The notes beneath the pieces are model-generated. The model did no database searches and was not told where the DNA came from. It saw only the letters and a list, made by a program, of their open reading frames with translations. 64,000 nucleotides of DNA from Glycomyces tritici. Lineage in GTDB: Bacteria > Actinomycetota > Actinomycetes > Mycobacteriales > Micromonosporaceae. The translations under genes were made by a program, and so were the position numbers. The stretch's first letter is position 1. Each line of letters opens with the position of its first letter. Where the stretch lies: the NCBI RefSeq assembly GCF_030403505.1, contig NZ_JAUEMJ010000004.1:1-64000 (forward strand), in the 5' to 3' direction. Positions 18,189 to 30,233 of the stretch are shown piece by piece.

Positions 18189-19850
18189 TCAGCTGACGTC
18201 CACGGCCGCTTCGGCGGTCGCGGTGTTCCCTTCGGCGTCGGTCAAGGTGAAGGTGAAGATCCATCGGCCCTCGTCGGGCAGGCTGACCTCGCCCGCGAGG
18301 ATGCCGGTGCGCAGCTCGATGAGGGGCATCGCCTCGGGCGCTTTGCCTTCGAGCCCGTATGTGGCGGTCCACTCCTCGGCGGGGAACGGCGCGCCTTCGA
18401 GGTCGGTGGCGAGGATGCGCACGCTGTTGGGCCCGGGCCGGCCCGGTTCGAGCACGAGCTGCGCCGAGAACGCCTCGGTGGTCACGAGCGTGGCCGTCTC
18501 GGTGGACTCGGCTTCGGCCGTCTCGGTCTCCAGCAGCGCGGTCTTGGCGGGCACGGCCTGCACGAGCACCGCGACGGCGCCCAGCACGACCGCGAGGAAC
18601 ACGACCTCGACGCCGGCCGCGACCCGCAGCCGCCCGCGTGCCTGCGTGCGGCGCAGCAGGGCCCGGCGCGTGAACAGGCCCGCGCCGACGATGAGGACGA
18701 ACAGCGCGGCCTTGAGGATCACCAGGCGCCCGTACCTGGTGTCGGTGAGCGCTTCGATCGAGTCGATGTGGAGCAGCCCGGAGGCGAGCCCGGCGACGAG
18801 CACGTTCGCGCACAGCCACGGCACCAGGGCGATCCAGGTCTCGGCGGTCTTGTCGGGGATCTCGGCGTCCTTGCGGAACGCGAGGACGAGGATCGCGATC
18901 ACGCCGCCCGCCCAGGCCATCGCGGCGGCCAGGTGCACCAGGTCCGCGACGAACGCGACCACCACCGGTTCGGTCGCCATGGGGTGCCCGGCGAGCGGCC
19001 AGGTCGCCGCGAGTGCGAGCCCGACGCCGGCGAGGCCGGCCACCAGGAGCGGCTTCGGCTCCTCCTCGCTCGTGACCACGGTCCGCATGAGCGGCAGGGC
19101 GAGGAGGACGAGCAGGAGCCGCAGCAGGCCGGCGAGGCCGATGTTCGATTCCATGACGGACTGGAGCCCGACCGCGTCGAGGCCGGAGATGCTGGTCCCG
19201 GTCTCGTACGCGGCCTGCAGCGGCAGGCCGAGCACGGCGGTCATGGCGACGACGGCGAGGCCGGTCGCGACCATCTTGGCCGCGGCCTCGCGCGGCCGCG
19301 CCCCGATGGCCAGGAAGATCCCCGCGCCGAGGGCGAGCGCGAGCGCCGCGTACCCGAGCCAGCGGTTGCCGTAGAGCAGGGCCTGCACGAACGGATCGGT
19401 TCCGGCCGTGAGCGCTTCGGCGCTCGGCGCTTCGCTCTCGGCGCCCACGGAGTAGGTGAACGTGCCGGAGACGGGGTGCCCGTCGTGGGAGACGACCCGG
19501 TAGCCGACGAGGTAGGTGCCCTCCTGGTCGGCGTCGACCGCGATCGTCAGGGTGGTCTCTTCGGCGTTCTGCGTGACCCCGGTGTCGGCTCGGTCACCAT
19601 CGGGAGCCACCACGCCGGTGGCCGCGTCTACGGGGGTGACTGGTTCGTTGAACTCGACGACGACTTCGCTCGGCGGCGCCTCAAGGAGCGCCCCTGAGGC
19701 GGGCGTGGTCTTGGTGGCCGTGGCGTGCGCCCAGGCCCCTGAGGCCCAGAGCGCGCCGAAGAACACGCCGAGCAGGGCCGCTGCAAGCGACGACCAGGCG
19801 AAGCGGGTCGCTTGAGCGGCAGTGCGGCGGTCGTTGGATCGGGAGCGCAT
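18189..19850 (-). CDS. CopC/CopD fusion, copper-binding and transport membrane protein
   Basis: 553 residues. A signal segment (~15-45) ends at AWAHATATKTTPASG, giving the N-terminal His of a CopC copper site; the second His cluster is VVSHDGHPVSGTFTYS. After the CopC domain come about eight membrane helices of a CopD domain (from ~155 to ~440), then an extracellular beta-rich C-terminal domain resembling a YtkA-like fold. Fusion of CopC and CopD is common in actinobacteria and fits copper uptake or delivery. Start ATG at 19850; a much longer open frame upstream lies opposite the DsbA-like gene and is not coding. Confidence 0.88.
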   Translation of the reverse strand: MRSRSNDRRTAAQATRFAWSSLAAALLGVFFGALWASGAWAHATATKTTPASGALLEAPPSEVVVEFNEPVTPVDAATGVVAPDGDRADTGVTQNAEETTLTIAVDADQEGTYLVGYRVVSHDGHPVSGTFTYSVGAESEAPSAEALTAGTDPFVQALLYGNRWLGYAALALALGAGIFLAIGARPREAAAKMVATGLAVVAMTAVLGLPLQAAYETGTSISGLDAVGLQSVMESNIGLAGLLRLLLVLLALPLMRTVVTSEEEPKPLLVAGLAGVGLALAATWPLAGHPMATEPVVVAFVADLVHLAAAMAWAGGVIAILVLAFRKDAEIPDKTAETWIALVPWLCANVLVAGLASGLLHIDSIEALTDTRYGRLVILKAALFVLIVGAGLFTRRALLRRTQARGRLRVAAGVEVVFLAVVLGAVAVLVQAVPAKTALLETETAEAESTETATLVTTEAFSAQLVLEPGRPGPNSVRILATDLEGAPFPAEEWTATYGLEGKAPEAMPLIELRTGILAGEVSLPDEGRWIFTFTLTDAEGNTATAEAAVDVS

Positions 19851-19919
19851 CGCCGCTGAGCGTACTCGAATCCGCTTCGTGAATCGAGAGTTGGACCGCA
19901 GAAAGGCTGAGCGAGGCAC

Positions 19920-20657
19920 ATGGGGAAGTCGAACCGGAATACCGACCGCCGCCAGGCCGCCGAGGCGCTGCGCAGGCAGCAGGCCGCGGAGGCGCGGCGC
20001 CGGAAGATCGTGTTCGGAGTGGCGATCGGCGCCGCCGTCGTGCTGATCGGAGGGCTCCTCGCCTGGGGCATCTGGATGAACCGCGAGCCTGAGTACGAGG
20101 TCCAGGATCCGGCCGCGCAGGTCACCGACACGTTCGGCGTGCAGATCGGCGACGGGCCGGTCCAGGTCGACCTCTACATCGACTACATGTGCCCGGCCTG
20201 CAACCAGTTCGAGTCCGCGTACGCCGAGCAGATCCAGTCCTGGGTGGACGACGGCTCGGTCACCGTGAACTACCACCCGCTCGCGATCCTCGACCGCCTG
20301 AGCGCGGGCACCGAGTACTCCAGCCGCGCGGCCGCGGCCGCCGTGTGCGCCGCCGATGTAGGCGAGCAGCAGTTCCTCGACTACACGCTGGCGCTGTACG
20401 CGAACCAGCCCGCCGAGAACACCTCGGGCCTGAGCGACGCGGAGCTCATCGCGATCGGCACGGACGACGTCGGCCTCGGCGCCGACTGGAAGTCCTGTGT
20501 GGAGGACGAGAAGTACCGGGGCTGGGTCAAGGAGGGCAACGCCAGCGCGACGGGCGAGCAGGGCGTCTCCGGTACGCCGACCGCGAAGGTGAACGGCGAA
20601 CTGGTCGAGAACTCGGCGTTCGCCGACGAGGTCCAGGCCGCCATCGACGCGAGCTGA
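19920..20657 (+). CDS. Membrane-anchored DsbA-like thioredoxin-fold oxidoreductase
   Basis: 245 residues. A basic, coiled N-terminal tail (~1-30) is followed by one membrane helix (FGVAIGAAVVLIGGLLAWGI) and an extracytoplasmic DsbA-type domain with the active site CPAC at residues 91-94. A cis-proline loop SGTPT lies in the C-terminal half (GVSGTPTAKVNG). It probably forms or rearranges disulfides in exported proteins, like MSMEG/Streptomyces membrane DsbA homologs. Divergent from the CopC/CopD gene with only 69 bp between them, consistent with a shared promoter region. A strong bidirectional terminator follows. Confidence 0.9.
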   Translation: MGKSNRNTDRRQAAEALRRQQAAEARRRKIVFGVAIGAAVVLIGGLLAWGIWMNREPEYEVQDPAAQVTDTFGVQIGDGPVQVDLYIDYMCPACNQFESAYAEQIQSWVDDGSVTVNYHPLAILDRLSAGTEYSSRAAAAAVCAADVGEQQFLDYTLALYANQPAENTSGLSDAELIAIGTDDVGLGADWKSCVEDEKYRGWVKEGNASATGEQGVSGTPTAKVNGELVENSAFADEVQAAIDAS

Positions 20658-20672
20658 TCCGACACGTTTTGC

Positions 20673-20706
20673 AAGGGGCGCGGCCGTTCTCACGGCCGCG
20701 CCCCTT
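20673..20706. terminator. Bidirectional terminator between dsbA-like gene and cbiO
   Basis: AAGGGGCGCGGCCGT / ACGGCCGCGCCCCTT, 15-bp perfect stem with a TCTC loop, T-run on the plus side and A/T-rich GTTTTGCAA on the minus side. It lies between convergent genes. Confidence 0.92.
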
Positions 20707-20739
20707 TCGTTCGGCGCCGGCGGGACGTGTGCCCGGGCG

Positions 20740-21507
20740 TTACGCCCGCATCGCCGCCAGTGCCGTCTCCAGGGAGAAGCCGAAGGGGAGTTCGAGCCGG
20801 TGCCGTTGCAGCAGTGCGGTGTCGGCGAGGATCTCGGCGGTGGGGCCGTCGGCGGCGACGCGGCCCGCGTCGAGGATGACCGAGCGTTCGCACAACTGCA
20901 GGGCGTACGGCAGGTCGTGGGTGACCAGCAGCAGTGTGGGCGCGGTGGACTGGAGGATGCGGGCGAGGTCGCGGCGGGCGGCCGGGTCGAGGTTGGCGCT
21001 CGGCTCGTCGCAGACCACGATGTCGGGGCGCATCGCGAGGACCCCGGCGAGTGCGGCGCGGCGCTGCTGGCCGACCGAGAGGTGGTGCGGGGGGCGGTCG
21101 GCGAGGTCTGCCAGGCCCACTTCGGCGAGGGCGGCGGCGACGCGGGCGGCGAGTTCGGGCCCGCGCAGGCCGAGGTTGGCGGGGCCGAAGCCCACGTCGT
21201 CGGCGACGGTGGGCATGAACAGCTGGTCGTCCGGGCTCTGGAAGACGATGCCGACGCGGCGGCGGATCTCGGTGAGGGTCTTCCTCGCCACGGTGACGCC
21301 CGCGACCGACACGTCCCCGGCGGTGGCGGTGAGGAGCCCGGCGAGGTGGAGCATGAGCGTGGTCTTCCCGGCGCCGTTGGGGCCGAGGATGGCGACGCGT
21401 TCGCCGGTGCGCACGTCGAGGAAGACGCCGTCGAGGGCGCGGTGGCCGTCCGGGTAGACGTGCTCGAGGGCCCGGATGCGCAGGGCTGGAGTCGTATCGG
21501 CGCTCAT
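20740..21507 (-). CDS. cbiO: Energy-coupling factor ATPase, cobalt/nickel (CbiO/NikO)
   Basis: 255 residues. ABC ATPase with Walker A GPNGAGKTT (~40), Q-loop FQSPDDQLF, signature HLSVGQQRRAALAGVLAM, Walker B IVVCDEPSANLDP and H-loop TLLLVTHDLPYA. FQSPDDQLF and VGFGPANLGL are characteristic of ECF ATPases. It powers metal import through CbiMNQ. It is the last gene of the operon and overlaps cbiQ by 4 bp. The gene is in the C-terminal part of a longer open frame whose upstream part lies opposite cbiQ. Confidence 0.93.
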   Translation of the reverse strand: MSADTTPALRIRALEHVYPDGHRALDGVFLDVRTGERVAILGPNGAGKTTLMLHLAGLLTATAGDVSVAGVTVARKTLTEIRRRVGIVFQSPDDQLFMPTVADDVGFGPANLGLRGPELAARVAAALAEVGLADLADRPPHHLSVGQQRRAALAGVLAMRPDIVVCDEPSANLDPAARRDLARILQSTAPTLLLVTHDLPYALQLCERSVILDAGRVAADGPTAEILADTALLQRHRLELPFGFSLETALAAMRA

Positions 21508-22265
21508 GCGAGGACCGCCGTCCAGGTCGCGACGGCGGCGGCGAGCGCGGGGACGGCGAGTGCGGCCGACCATTGGAGGGCGCCGGCGGGGGCGGGGCCG
21601 ACTTCGAGCGGGAGGCGGCCGGTGTAGCCGCGGGCGGCCATGGCCTGCCAGACGCGTTCGCCGCGTTCGAAGGAGCGGATGAAGACCACGCCGAGGCTGC
21701 GGGCGAGCGCGCCGGCCTGCCAGAGGAAGCGCGGGTCGTCGCAGCGGGCGAGGCGGGCCAGGCGCATCTGGGTCACCTCGGCGACGGTGAGGTGGGCGTA
21801 GCGGATGGCGAACGCGGTGATCTGGAGGAGGATCTCGGGGCAGCGCAGCCGGGAGAGTCCGGCGAGGACTCCGGCAATCGGCGTGGTGGCCGAGAGCAGG
21901 AGGGCGGCCCAGACGCCGAGGGTGGCTTTGGCGAGGAGGTTCCATCCGGCCCACAGGCCCGGTTCGGAGACCTGGAGGAAGCCGAGCTGGACGGCGGGGC
22001 CGTCGATCATGAACGGGAACGCCAAGGCCAGCACCAGGAACGGTGATTCGATGAGGCTGCGGGAGAGCAGCCAGGTCAGGGGCACACGGGCGAGCGTGAA
22101 CAGGGCGGCCAGGAGCGCGGCGTAGATCCCGAAGGCCCACACCGCCTCTCGCGGGGTGGCGGCGATGGCGCAGGTGAAGGCCGCGAGCGCGACGATCTTC
22201 ACCTGCGGCCGGAGCCGGTGGACCGGTGAGTCCCCCGGCCGGTAGAGCCCGTCGACCGGGCTCAC
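21504..22265 (-). CDS. cbiQ: ECF transporter transmembrane protein (CbiQ/NikQ)
   Basis: 253 residues with five to six hydrophobic segments. The EcfT motifs that couple to the ATPase are visible: a first Ala-Arg-Gly-like helix and QMRLARLARCDDPRF plus GERVWQAMAARGYTGRLPL near the C-terminus, the second AxxxRG motif. ATG at 22265 overlaps the stop of cbiN. With cbiM, cbiN and cbiO it forms the metal importer. Confidence 0.92.
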   Translation of the reverse strand: MSPVDGLYRPGDSPVHRLRPQVKIVALAAFTCAIAATPREAVWAFGIYAALLAALFTLARVPLTWLLSRSLIESPFLVLALAFPFMIDGPAVQLGFLQVSEPGLWAGWNLLAKATLGVWAALLLSATTPIAGVLAGLSRLRCPEILLQITAFAIRYAHLTVAEVTQMRLARLARCDDPRFLWQAGALARSLGVVFIRSFERGERVWQAMAARGYTGRLPLEVGPAPAGALQWSAALAVPALAAAVATWTAVLA

Positions 22266-22603
22266 GCTTCGCCCTGGGTCTGCTTGCCGCGTGCGAGGAG
22301 CCAGAAGAGGCCGGTGGCGACGACCAGGGTGAGGACGACGCCGAGGATCCCGGCGAGCGAGGCGCCGAGGATCTCGTTGCCGAGGAAGGACATGCCGTAG
22401 TCGGCGAAGGCCCCGCCGATCTCGTGGTCGCCCGCGGCCTGGAGGACGCAGGCGCCGCCGGTGATCTCCCCTTCGGCGGTGTCGCAGCCGGTGAGGAGCA
22501 CCGATTCGAGTCCGTCGGGCGAGGCGGAGGCGAACAGGGACACGAACCCGGCGAGGACCAGCGTGACGACGACGCCGGTGGTCCAGAAGCGCTTGGTCTT
22601 CAC
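22262..22603 (-). CDS. cbiN: CbiN/NikN-like small membrane subunit
   Basis: 113 residues, GTG start overlapping cbiM's stop. Two membrane helices: ~8-27 (TTGVVVTLVLAGFVSLFASA) and ~82-104 near the C-terminus, separated by an extracellular loop with ASPDGLESV, the hallmark PDGLE of CbiN/NikN. Two cysteines in the loop (TGCDT, GGACV) could pair. It is an auxiliary subunit needed for metal loading of CbiM. Confidence 0.9.
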   Translation of the reverse strand: MKTKRFWTTGVVVTLVLAGFVSLFASASPDGLESVLLTGCDTAEGEITGGACVLQAAGDHEIGGAFADYGMSFLGNEILGASLAGILGVVLTLVVATGLFWLLARGKQTQGEA

Positions 22604-23295
22604 ACCGTCTCCTTGGGGGCCTGGGCGAGGCGGGTGCCGCGCAGGGCGTGGACGAGGTCGGGGCGGGCGGCGGCTACCGCGGTGACGGCGCCGGCGGTGA
22701 TGACGCCTTCGCCGATGCCGACGAGGACGTGGGTGCCGAGGATCGCGGCGGCCATGGCCCCGAAGGACTGGCCGACCTCCTCGCCGCCGAGCCAGAACTG
22801 GAGCACGAACCCGGCCGAGGCGGCGACGACGCTGACGAGGGCCGCGGCGAAGACCGCGGCGCCCAGGCCCCAGCGGGTGCGCGGGAGGACCTTGAGCGCG
22901 AGGACGATCACGGCGTAGCCGGTGAAACTGGCGATGACGGCCATGTTCACGACGTTGAGGCCGAGGGCCGTGACGGCGCCGTCGGCGAACAGGAGCGCCT
23001 GGATGACGATGACGACGGTGACGCAGAGCGCCCCGAGCCAGGGCCCGAGGAGCGCGGCGGCGAGCGCGCCGCCGAGGAGGTGGCCGGAGACGCCGGCGGC
23101 GACGGGGAAGTTGAGCATCTGCGCGGCGAAGATGAACGCCGTGGCGAGGCCCGCGAGCGGCACGAGCCGCTCGTCGAGGTGCCTGCGGGCCATCACGACG
23201 CAGAGGCCGACGGCGATGGCGGCGAGGAGGGCGAAGGCGAGGGAGGTCGGTCCGTTGACGACGTCCGTCGGGATGTGCAGCGCCAGGTCTGACAC
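22600..23295 (-). CDS. cbiM: CbiM/NikM substrate-binding membrane component
   Basis: 231 residues with about seven helices. The N-terminal HIPTDVVNG corresponds to the MHIPDG-type metal-binding start of CbiM/NikM, although with TDVV after HIP and six extra residues before it, as in some actinobacterial members. Conserved NFPVAAGVSGHLLGGALAA and THVLVGIGEGVIT follow. It is the first gene of a tightly coupled four-gene operon. The upstream Nur-type operator suggests nickel, not cobalt, is the cargo. Confidence 0.93.
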   Translation of the reverse strand: MSDLALHIPTDVVNGPTSLAFALLAAIAVGLCVVMARRHLDERLVPLAGLATAFIFAAQMLNFPVAAGVSGHLLGGALAAALLGPWLGALCVTVVIVIQALLFADGAVTALGLNVVNMAVIASFTGYAVIVLALKVLPRTRWGLGAAVFAAALVSVVAASAGFVLQFWLGGEEVGQSFGAMAAAILGTHVLVGIGEGVITAGAVTAVAAARPDLVHALRGTRLAQAPKETV

Positions 23296-23408
23296 GGGCA
23301 GTGCCGCCTTTCGACTGGTTGTGGGGGCCTGGGGCGGGCCGGGGCGGTGGTGGCGGCCGCCCTGCCGGATGCAAGGCGCCCACGCGCGGAATCAACAGCC
23401 CACGGTGA

Positions 23409-23435
23409 GGCTATTGCAATTATTTTGCAATAGCC
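23409..23435. promoter_or_regulatory. Nur-type operator upstream of cbiMNQO
   Basis: A perfect 11-bp inverted repeat GGCTATTGCAA / TTGCAATAGCC with a TTATT spacer contains TTGCAA-N5-TTGCAA (23414-23430). This equals the binding consensus known for Nur, the nickel-responsive Fur homolog of Streptomyces (from memory of that literature). It lies 114 bp upstream of cbiM and 116 bp upstream of the divergent bcp gene, so either or both could be controlled. Confidence 0.85.
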
Positions 23436-23550
23436 GCTCTCTCGTCGTCAACCCGGACCGGGAAGTGTCGGGAAGCCGCCCGCCGCCGGACAGGGACCGT
23501 CAAGCGTGCTCCCAGGCGATTGTCAGGGACGACCGGTAGGGTTGCGACCT

Positions 23551-24024
23551 GTGAACGTACGACTTCAGCCTGGTGAGACGGCGCCTGACTTCACGCTGAC
23601 CACCGACACCGGCGACCCTGTGACCTTGTCGAGCCTCCAGGGCCGCAAGGTGATCCTGTTCGCATATCCGAAGGCCATGACGCCCGGCTGCACCAAGGAG
23701 GCCTGCGACTTCCGCGACAGCCTCACCGGTCTGCAGGACGCCGGCTACGCGGTGCTCGGGATCTCCCCCGACGCCCCGGAGGCCCTGGCCAAGTTCGTCG
23801 AGCGCGACGGCCTGACCTTCCCGCTCCTGTCCGACCCCGAGCACAAGGTGCTCGAGGAGTACGGCGCGTGGGGCGAGAAGAAGAACTACGGCCGCACGAT
23901 CGTCGGCGTCGTCCGCTCCACGTTCGTCATCGACGAGCACGGCGACATCGAGCTCGCGCAGTACAACGTGAAGGCCACCGGCCACGTCGCGCGCCTGAAG
24001 AAGCAGCTCGGCCTCCCCGAGTAG
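23551..24024 (+). CDS. bcp: Thioredoxin-dependent peroxiredoxin (Bcp/PrxQ)
   Basis: 157 residues, GTG start. Reduces peroxides with thioredoxin. Peroxidatic Cys47 is in AMTPGCTKEAC and the second Cys52 is five residues on, the standard PrxQ pair. The C-terminal part keeps GRTIVGVVRSTFVIDEHGDI. The 255-bp gap to cbiM holds the Nur box. Convergent with the sensor kinase gene, leaving only 7 bp between stops. A second bcp paralog lies at 62.6 kb. Confidence 0.93.
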   Translation: MNVRLQPGETAPDFTLTTDTGDPVTLSSLQGRKVILFAYPKAMTPGCTKEACDFRDSLTGLQDAGYAVLGISPDAPEALAKFVERDGLTFPLLSDPEHKVLEEYGAWGEKKNYGRTIVGVVRSTFVIDEHGDIELAQYNVKATGHVARLKKQLGLPE

Positions 24025-24031
24025 ACCCGGG

Positions 24032-25506
24032 TCAGCTCCGCGGCAGGACCACTCGGAACGTCGCTCCGCCGCCGGGCGTCTCGCACAGGCGCACGCAGCC
24101 GCCGTGACCGGCCACGATGGCCGCGACGATCGACAGACCCAGCCCTGAGCCGCCTTCGGCGCCGCGGGTGCGGCCCTGGTCGACCCGGTACAGCCGCTCG
24201 AACACCCCTGCGGCGTGCTCGGGCGCGACCCCCGGCCCGGTGTCCGCCACCTCGACCACGGCCGCCGGCAGCGCCGGGACCTCGCCGACCTGCGCGAGGC
24301 ACCGCGGCCCTTCGAGGTCCGCGCTCCAGCCCAGGCGCACGGTGATCCGCGCGTCGGACGGGGTGTGCCGCAGCGCGTTGGCCACGAGGTTCGTCAGGAC
24401 CTGGCGCAGCCGCGGCTCGTCCCCCATGACGTCGACCGCTTCGAGCAGGTCGTCGTCGGAGCCGTGCAGGGATTCGAGCGCGATGAACCGGCCCGGTTCG
24501 CGCAGGTGCGCGTCCCCGACCGCGTCCGCGGCGACGCCGAGCAGGTCGACCGGCCCGCGGCTCAGCGGCCGCCGCCGGTCCAGGGACGCGAGCAGCATCA
24601 GGTCGTCCAGCAGCAGCCCCATCCGCTTGGACTCGGCCTCGATCCGCCCGATCGTCTCGTCCAGCACCGGCCCCGGCGGCACCCCGCCGCGCCGGTACAG
24701 CTGCGCGAACCCCTTGATCGAGGTCAGCGGGGTCCGCAGTTCATGCGAGGCGTCCGCGAGGAACTGCCGCAGGCGCGCCTCGGAGGCGGCGCTGGCGTCG
24801 AGCGCCGCCTGGATGCGGGCGAGCATCGTGTTGAGCGCCGCGCCGAGCCGCCCGGTCTCGGTGTGCGGGTCGGTGTCGGTGACGCGCGCATCGAGGCGGC
24901 CTTCGGCGATCGCGTCCGCGGTCGCCTGCATCCGGTCGAGCGGGCGCAGGCCCAGCCGCGCGACCCAGAACGCGCTCACGGCGAGCAGCAGCAGGATCGC
25001 GAGCGTCACGCCGCCGCCGATGAGCAGCAGCGACTCCGTGGCCGCGCTGATGTACTCCGAGGACAGGGCGTAGACCACGTACGTGCCCGCCGCGTCGCCT
25101 TCTTCGACGAGGACGCGCCAGGAGTTCCCGTCCACGTCCTCGACCGTGGTCGCCTCGCCGGTGCTCGCGGCGAGGCCGCCCAGGCCGGTGAGCGCGGCGG
25201 CGTCGTCGACACCGAACGCGTGGACCAGCGAGCCGTCCGCGTCGTAGACGTAGACCCGCGGCGCGTCCGGCATCCCCGGCTGCGGCCCCGGCGGCTCGAA
25301 CCCGTCGTCCTGCCCGGTCGGCGGCGCCTCGTCGCGCATCGCCGTCGCGGCGGTCCGCAGCTGCGAGTCGATCCGGTCGGTGAGCACGTTCTGCAGCAGG
25401 AGCGTGGCGGCCAGGACCGCCGCGGCCAGCGCCAGCGCGCACAGCGTCACGATGGTGAACGCCATGCGGGAGCGGACGGTCCAGTGCCGCCAGCGCCGGG
25501 GCTGCT

Positions 25507-25510
<4 letters not shown>
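24032..25510 (-). CDS. Two-component sensor histidine kinase
   Basis: 492 residues. Two membrane helices (~15-38 and ~160-180) bracket an extracellular sensor region; HAMP (~182-235); HisKA with phospho-acceptor His in FLADASHELRTPLTS; HATPase with N-box NLVANALRHTPSDA, G1 DTGPGVAP and G2 GSGLGLSIVAAI. It overlaps the response regulator stop by 4 bp and is co-transcribed with it. The layout is that of TcrY/TrcS-like kinases of actinobacteria; the signal is unknown. Confidence 0.92.
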
Positions 25511-26214
<704 letters not shown>

Positions 26215-26374
26215 CTGGACTCCTTCGGCGCTGCGTACCGGCCATGTCTACCGAGGCGGACCGCAGCGGCGCTGGGAGCCAGCTCAAAGAACGGTAAGAG
26301 TCGCGCCCTCGTGGGCGCGGATCTATGAGCGCCGTCGTATCGGCGCTTATGAGCGCGGTTTCATGGGCGCGGTT

Positions 26375-26602
26375 TCATGAGCGCAGCCGGGTGAGCACCG
26401 GCGGTCGGGGCCCGGCGGCCTCGTCGAACTCCAGGAGCCGCTGGACGGTCTCGGCCGTGCCGGTGCGCAGCACGTGGTCGCGCAGGCGCCGGTACCGGTC
26501 GAGGAGCGCGGCCTGCTCCTCCTGCGGCAGCAGGCCCGCCCGCTGGACCGCGAGGGCGAGGGCGGCGACGCGTGCGAGGTCGGCGTTGTCAGCGGCGTTC
26601 AT
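26375..26602 (-). CDS. Small helical protein of unknown function
   Basis: 75 residues, almost entirely helical, with a leucine/arginine-rich centre (ALLDRYRRLRDHVLRTGTAE). No signal or membrane segment. A longer open frame continues upstream but loses codon bias, so I place the start at the ATG at 26602. It lies between the two-component system and katG and may be transcribed toward the response regulator. The katG side (26603-26843) is promoter space. No function assigned. Confidence 0.5.
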   Translation of the reverse strand: MNAADNADLARVAALALAVQRAGLLPQEEQAALLDRYRRLRDHVLRTGTAETVQRLLEFDEAAGPRPPVLTRLRS

Positions 26603-26771
26603 GCCATGACCGTCCATGCCGCAGGCGTCCTGGAGGCGAACCGGAGGTGAACCGGACCGGACGCGACTGCAACGATCGATGTCCGATTTGCCCCCGAACG
26701 GGTTCTCCGGTTCCAGGGCTCGAATCGGCCGGTATCCGTGGGGCGATTTCAGGCTTAAGTAGGCATTGTGA

Positions 26772-29057
<2,286 letters not shown>

Positions 29058-29073
29058 CGCGCAGCGCGTGCAG

Positions 29074-29100
29074 CGGCCCCCGGCGACCCGCCGGGGGCCG
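29074..29100 (+). terminator. katG terminator
   Basis: CGGCCCCCGGCG / CGCCGGGGGCCG, perfect 12-bp stem with a 3-nt loop, 17 bp after the katG stop. No T-run follows, as is common in high-GC actinobacteria. Confidence 0.8.
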
Positions 29101-29219
29101 CCTGCGTTCGGGGCGGCCGGGCCGGTCGGAGCGCGTCCCGGACGGACGAAGGCGTCGAGCGGAACGATCCGTCTTGCGGACGTCAGGCGGGCCCGGACGA
29201 CCGGCGGCTCGTGCCGGGC

Positions 29220-30233
29220 TCAAGCGCCCCGCGGCGGGCGCTCCCCCGAACCCCGCTCGATGAAGCGGGTCGGCAGTTCGATGCGCCTGGTGAACCCGAG
29301 CGGGTCGCCGATGCGCTCGATCGCGAGCCGGGCCGCGCGGCGGCCGAGTTCGACCGGGTCGTGGGAGACGACGCTGACCCCGAGCACGTCCGCGGTGTCG
29401 AAGTCGTCGAAGCCGATGAGGGCGGGCACGTCCTCACCGAGGCCGCGCATGGCGCGCAGCGCGCCGATCGTCATCCGGTTGTTCCCGGTGATGAGCGCGG
29501 TCGGCGGGTCCTCGCCGCAGAGCAGGTCCGCCACGATCCGCTCCGGTGCGGCGCGCGGGTCGTCCACGAGCCGCTCCCAGCGCTCGGTGCCGCCGATGCC
29601 GTACGCGGCCATGGCCTCCCGGTACCCCTGCACCCGCTCGGCCTGAGCCCGGACCGCGGCCGGGTTGCACACGTAGCCGATCCGGCGGTGGCCCCGGGCG
29701 AGCAGCCGCGAGGCCGCGTCGAAGACCCCGCTGCGGTTGGCGAGCACGATCGCGTCGGCCACCAGGTTGCGGGCGGGCCGGTCGATGGCGATCACCGGCG
29801 TCCCCAGGTGCCGCTCCCCTTCGAGGTAGGACTGGTCGGCGGCGACTGGCACCAGCAGGAGCGCGCCGACCCGCTGCGCGAGCAGGGCGTCGACCACCCG
29901 CTCCTCGCCGTCCGGGGTGTCCCCTGTGGTGGCGACGACGAGCGCGTTCCCGTTGCGCGAGGCCTCCTGCTCGATCCCGGAGGCGATCCCGTAGTAGAAC
30001 GGGTTGCCGAGCTCGCCCATGACGAAGCCGATGGTGTCGGTGCCGCCGCCGCGGCGCAGGGTCCGCGCCAGCGAGTTCGGCCGGAACCGCAGCCGCTTGG
30101 CGGCGTCGAGGACCCGCTCCACCGTCGCGGGGGCGACGAGGTCCCGGTTCCCGAACACCCGCGACACGGTCTTCGAGCTGACCCCCGCGAGCCTCGCGAC
30201 GTCCTCGACCGTCGCTCGCTGCTGCACCGCCAT
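29220..30233 (-). CDS. LacI-family repressor of the mannan locus
   Basis: 337 residues. N-terminal HTH (ATVEDVARLAGVSSKTVSRV) and hinge (RPNSLARTLRRG) are canonical; the periplasmic-binding-like effector domain follows (GFVMGELGNPFYYGIASGIE). It is divergent from a sugar ABC transporter and mannosidase operon across 273 bp, so a manno-oligosaccharide or mannose is the probable inducer. That is inference from location. The stop is 119 bp from the katG hairpin on the other strand. Confidence 0.9.
   Translation of the reverse strand: MAVQQRATVEDVARLAGVSSKTVSRVFGNRDLVAPATVERVLDAAKRLRFRPNSLARTLRRGGGTDTIGFVMGELGNPFYYGIASGIEQEASRNGNALVVATTGDTPDGEERVVDALLAQRVGALLLVPVAADQSYLEGERHLGTPVIAIDRPARNLVADAIVLANRSGVFDAASRLLARGHRRIGYVCNPAAVRAQAERVQGYREAMAAYGIGGTERWERLVDDPRAAPERIVADLLCGEDPPTALITGNNRMTIGALRAMRGLGEDVPALIGFDDFDTADVLGVSVVSHDPVELGRRAARLAIERIGDPLGFTRRIELPTRFIERGSGERPPRGA

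Noticed and set aside
23296..23550. Cobalamin riboswitch upstream of cbiM
   Set aside because: No B12-box-like sequence is visible; the strong Nur-type dyad explains regulation better.
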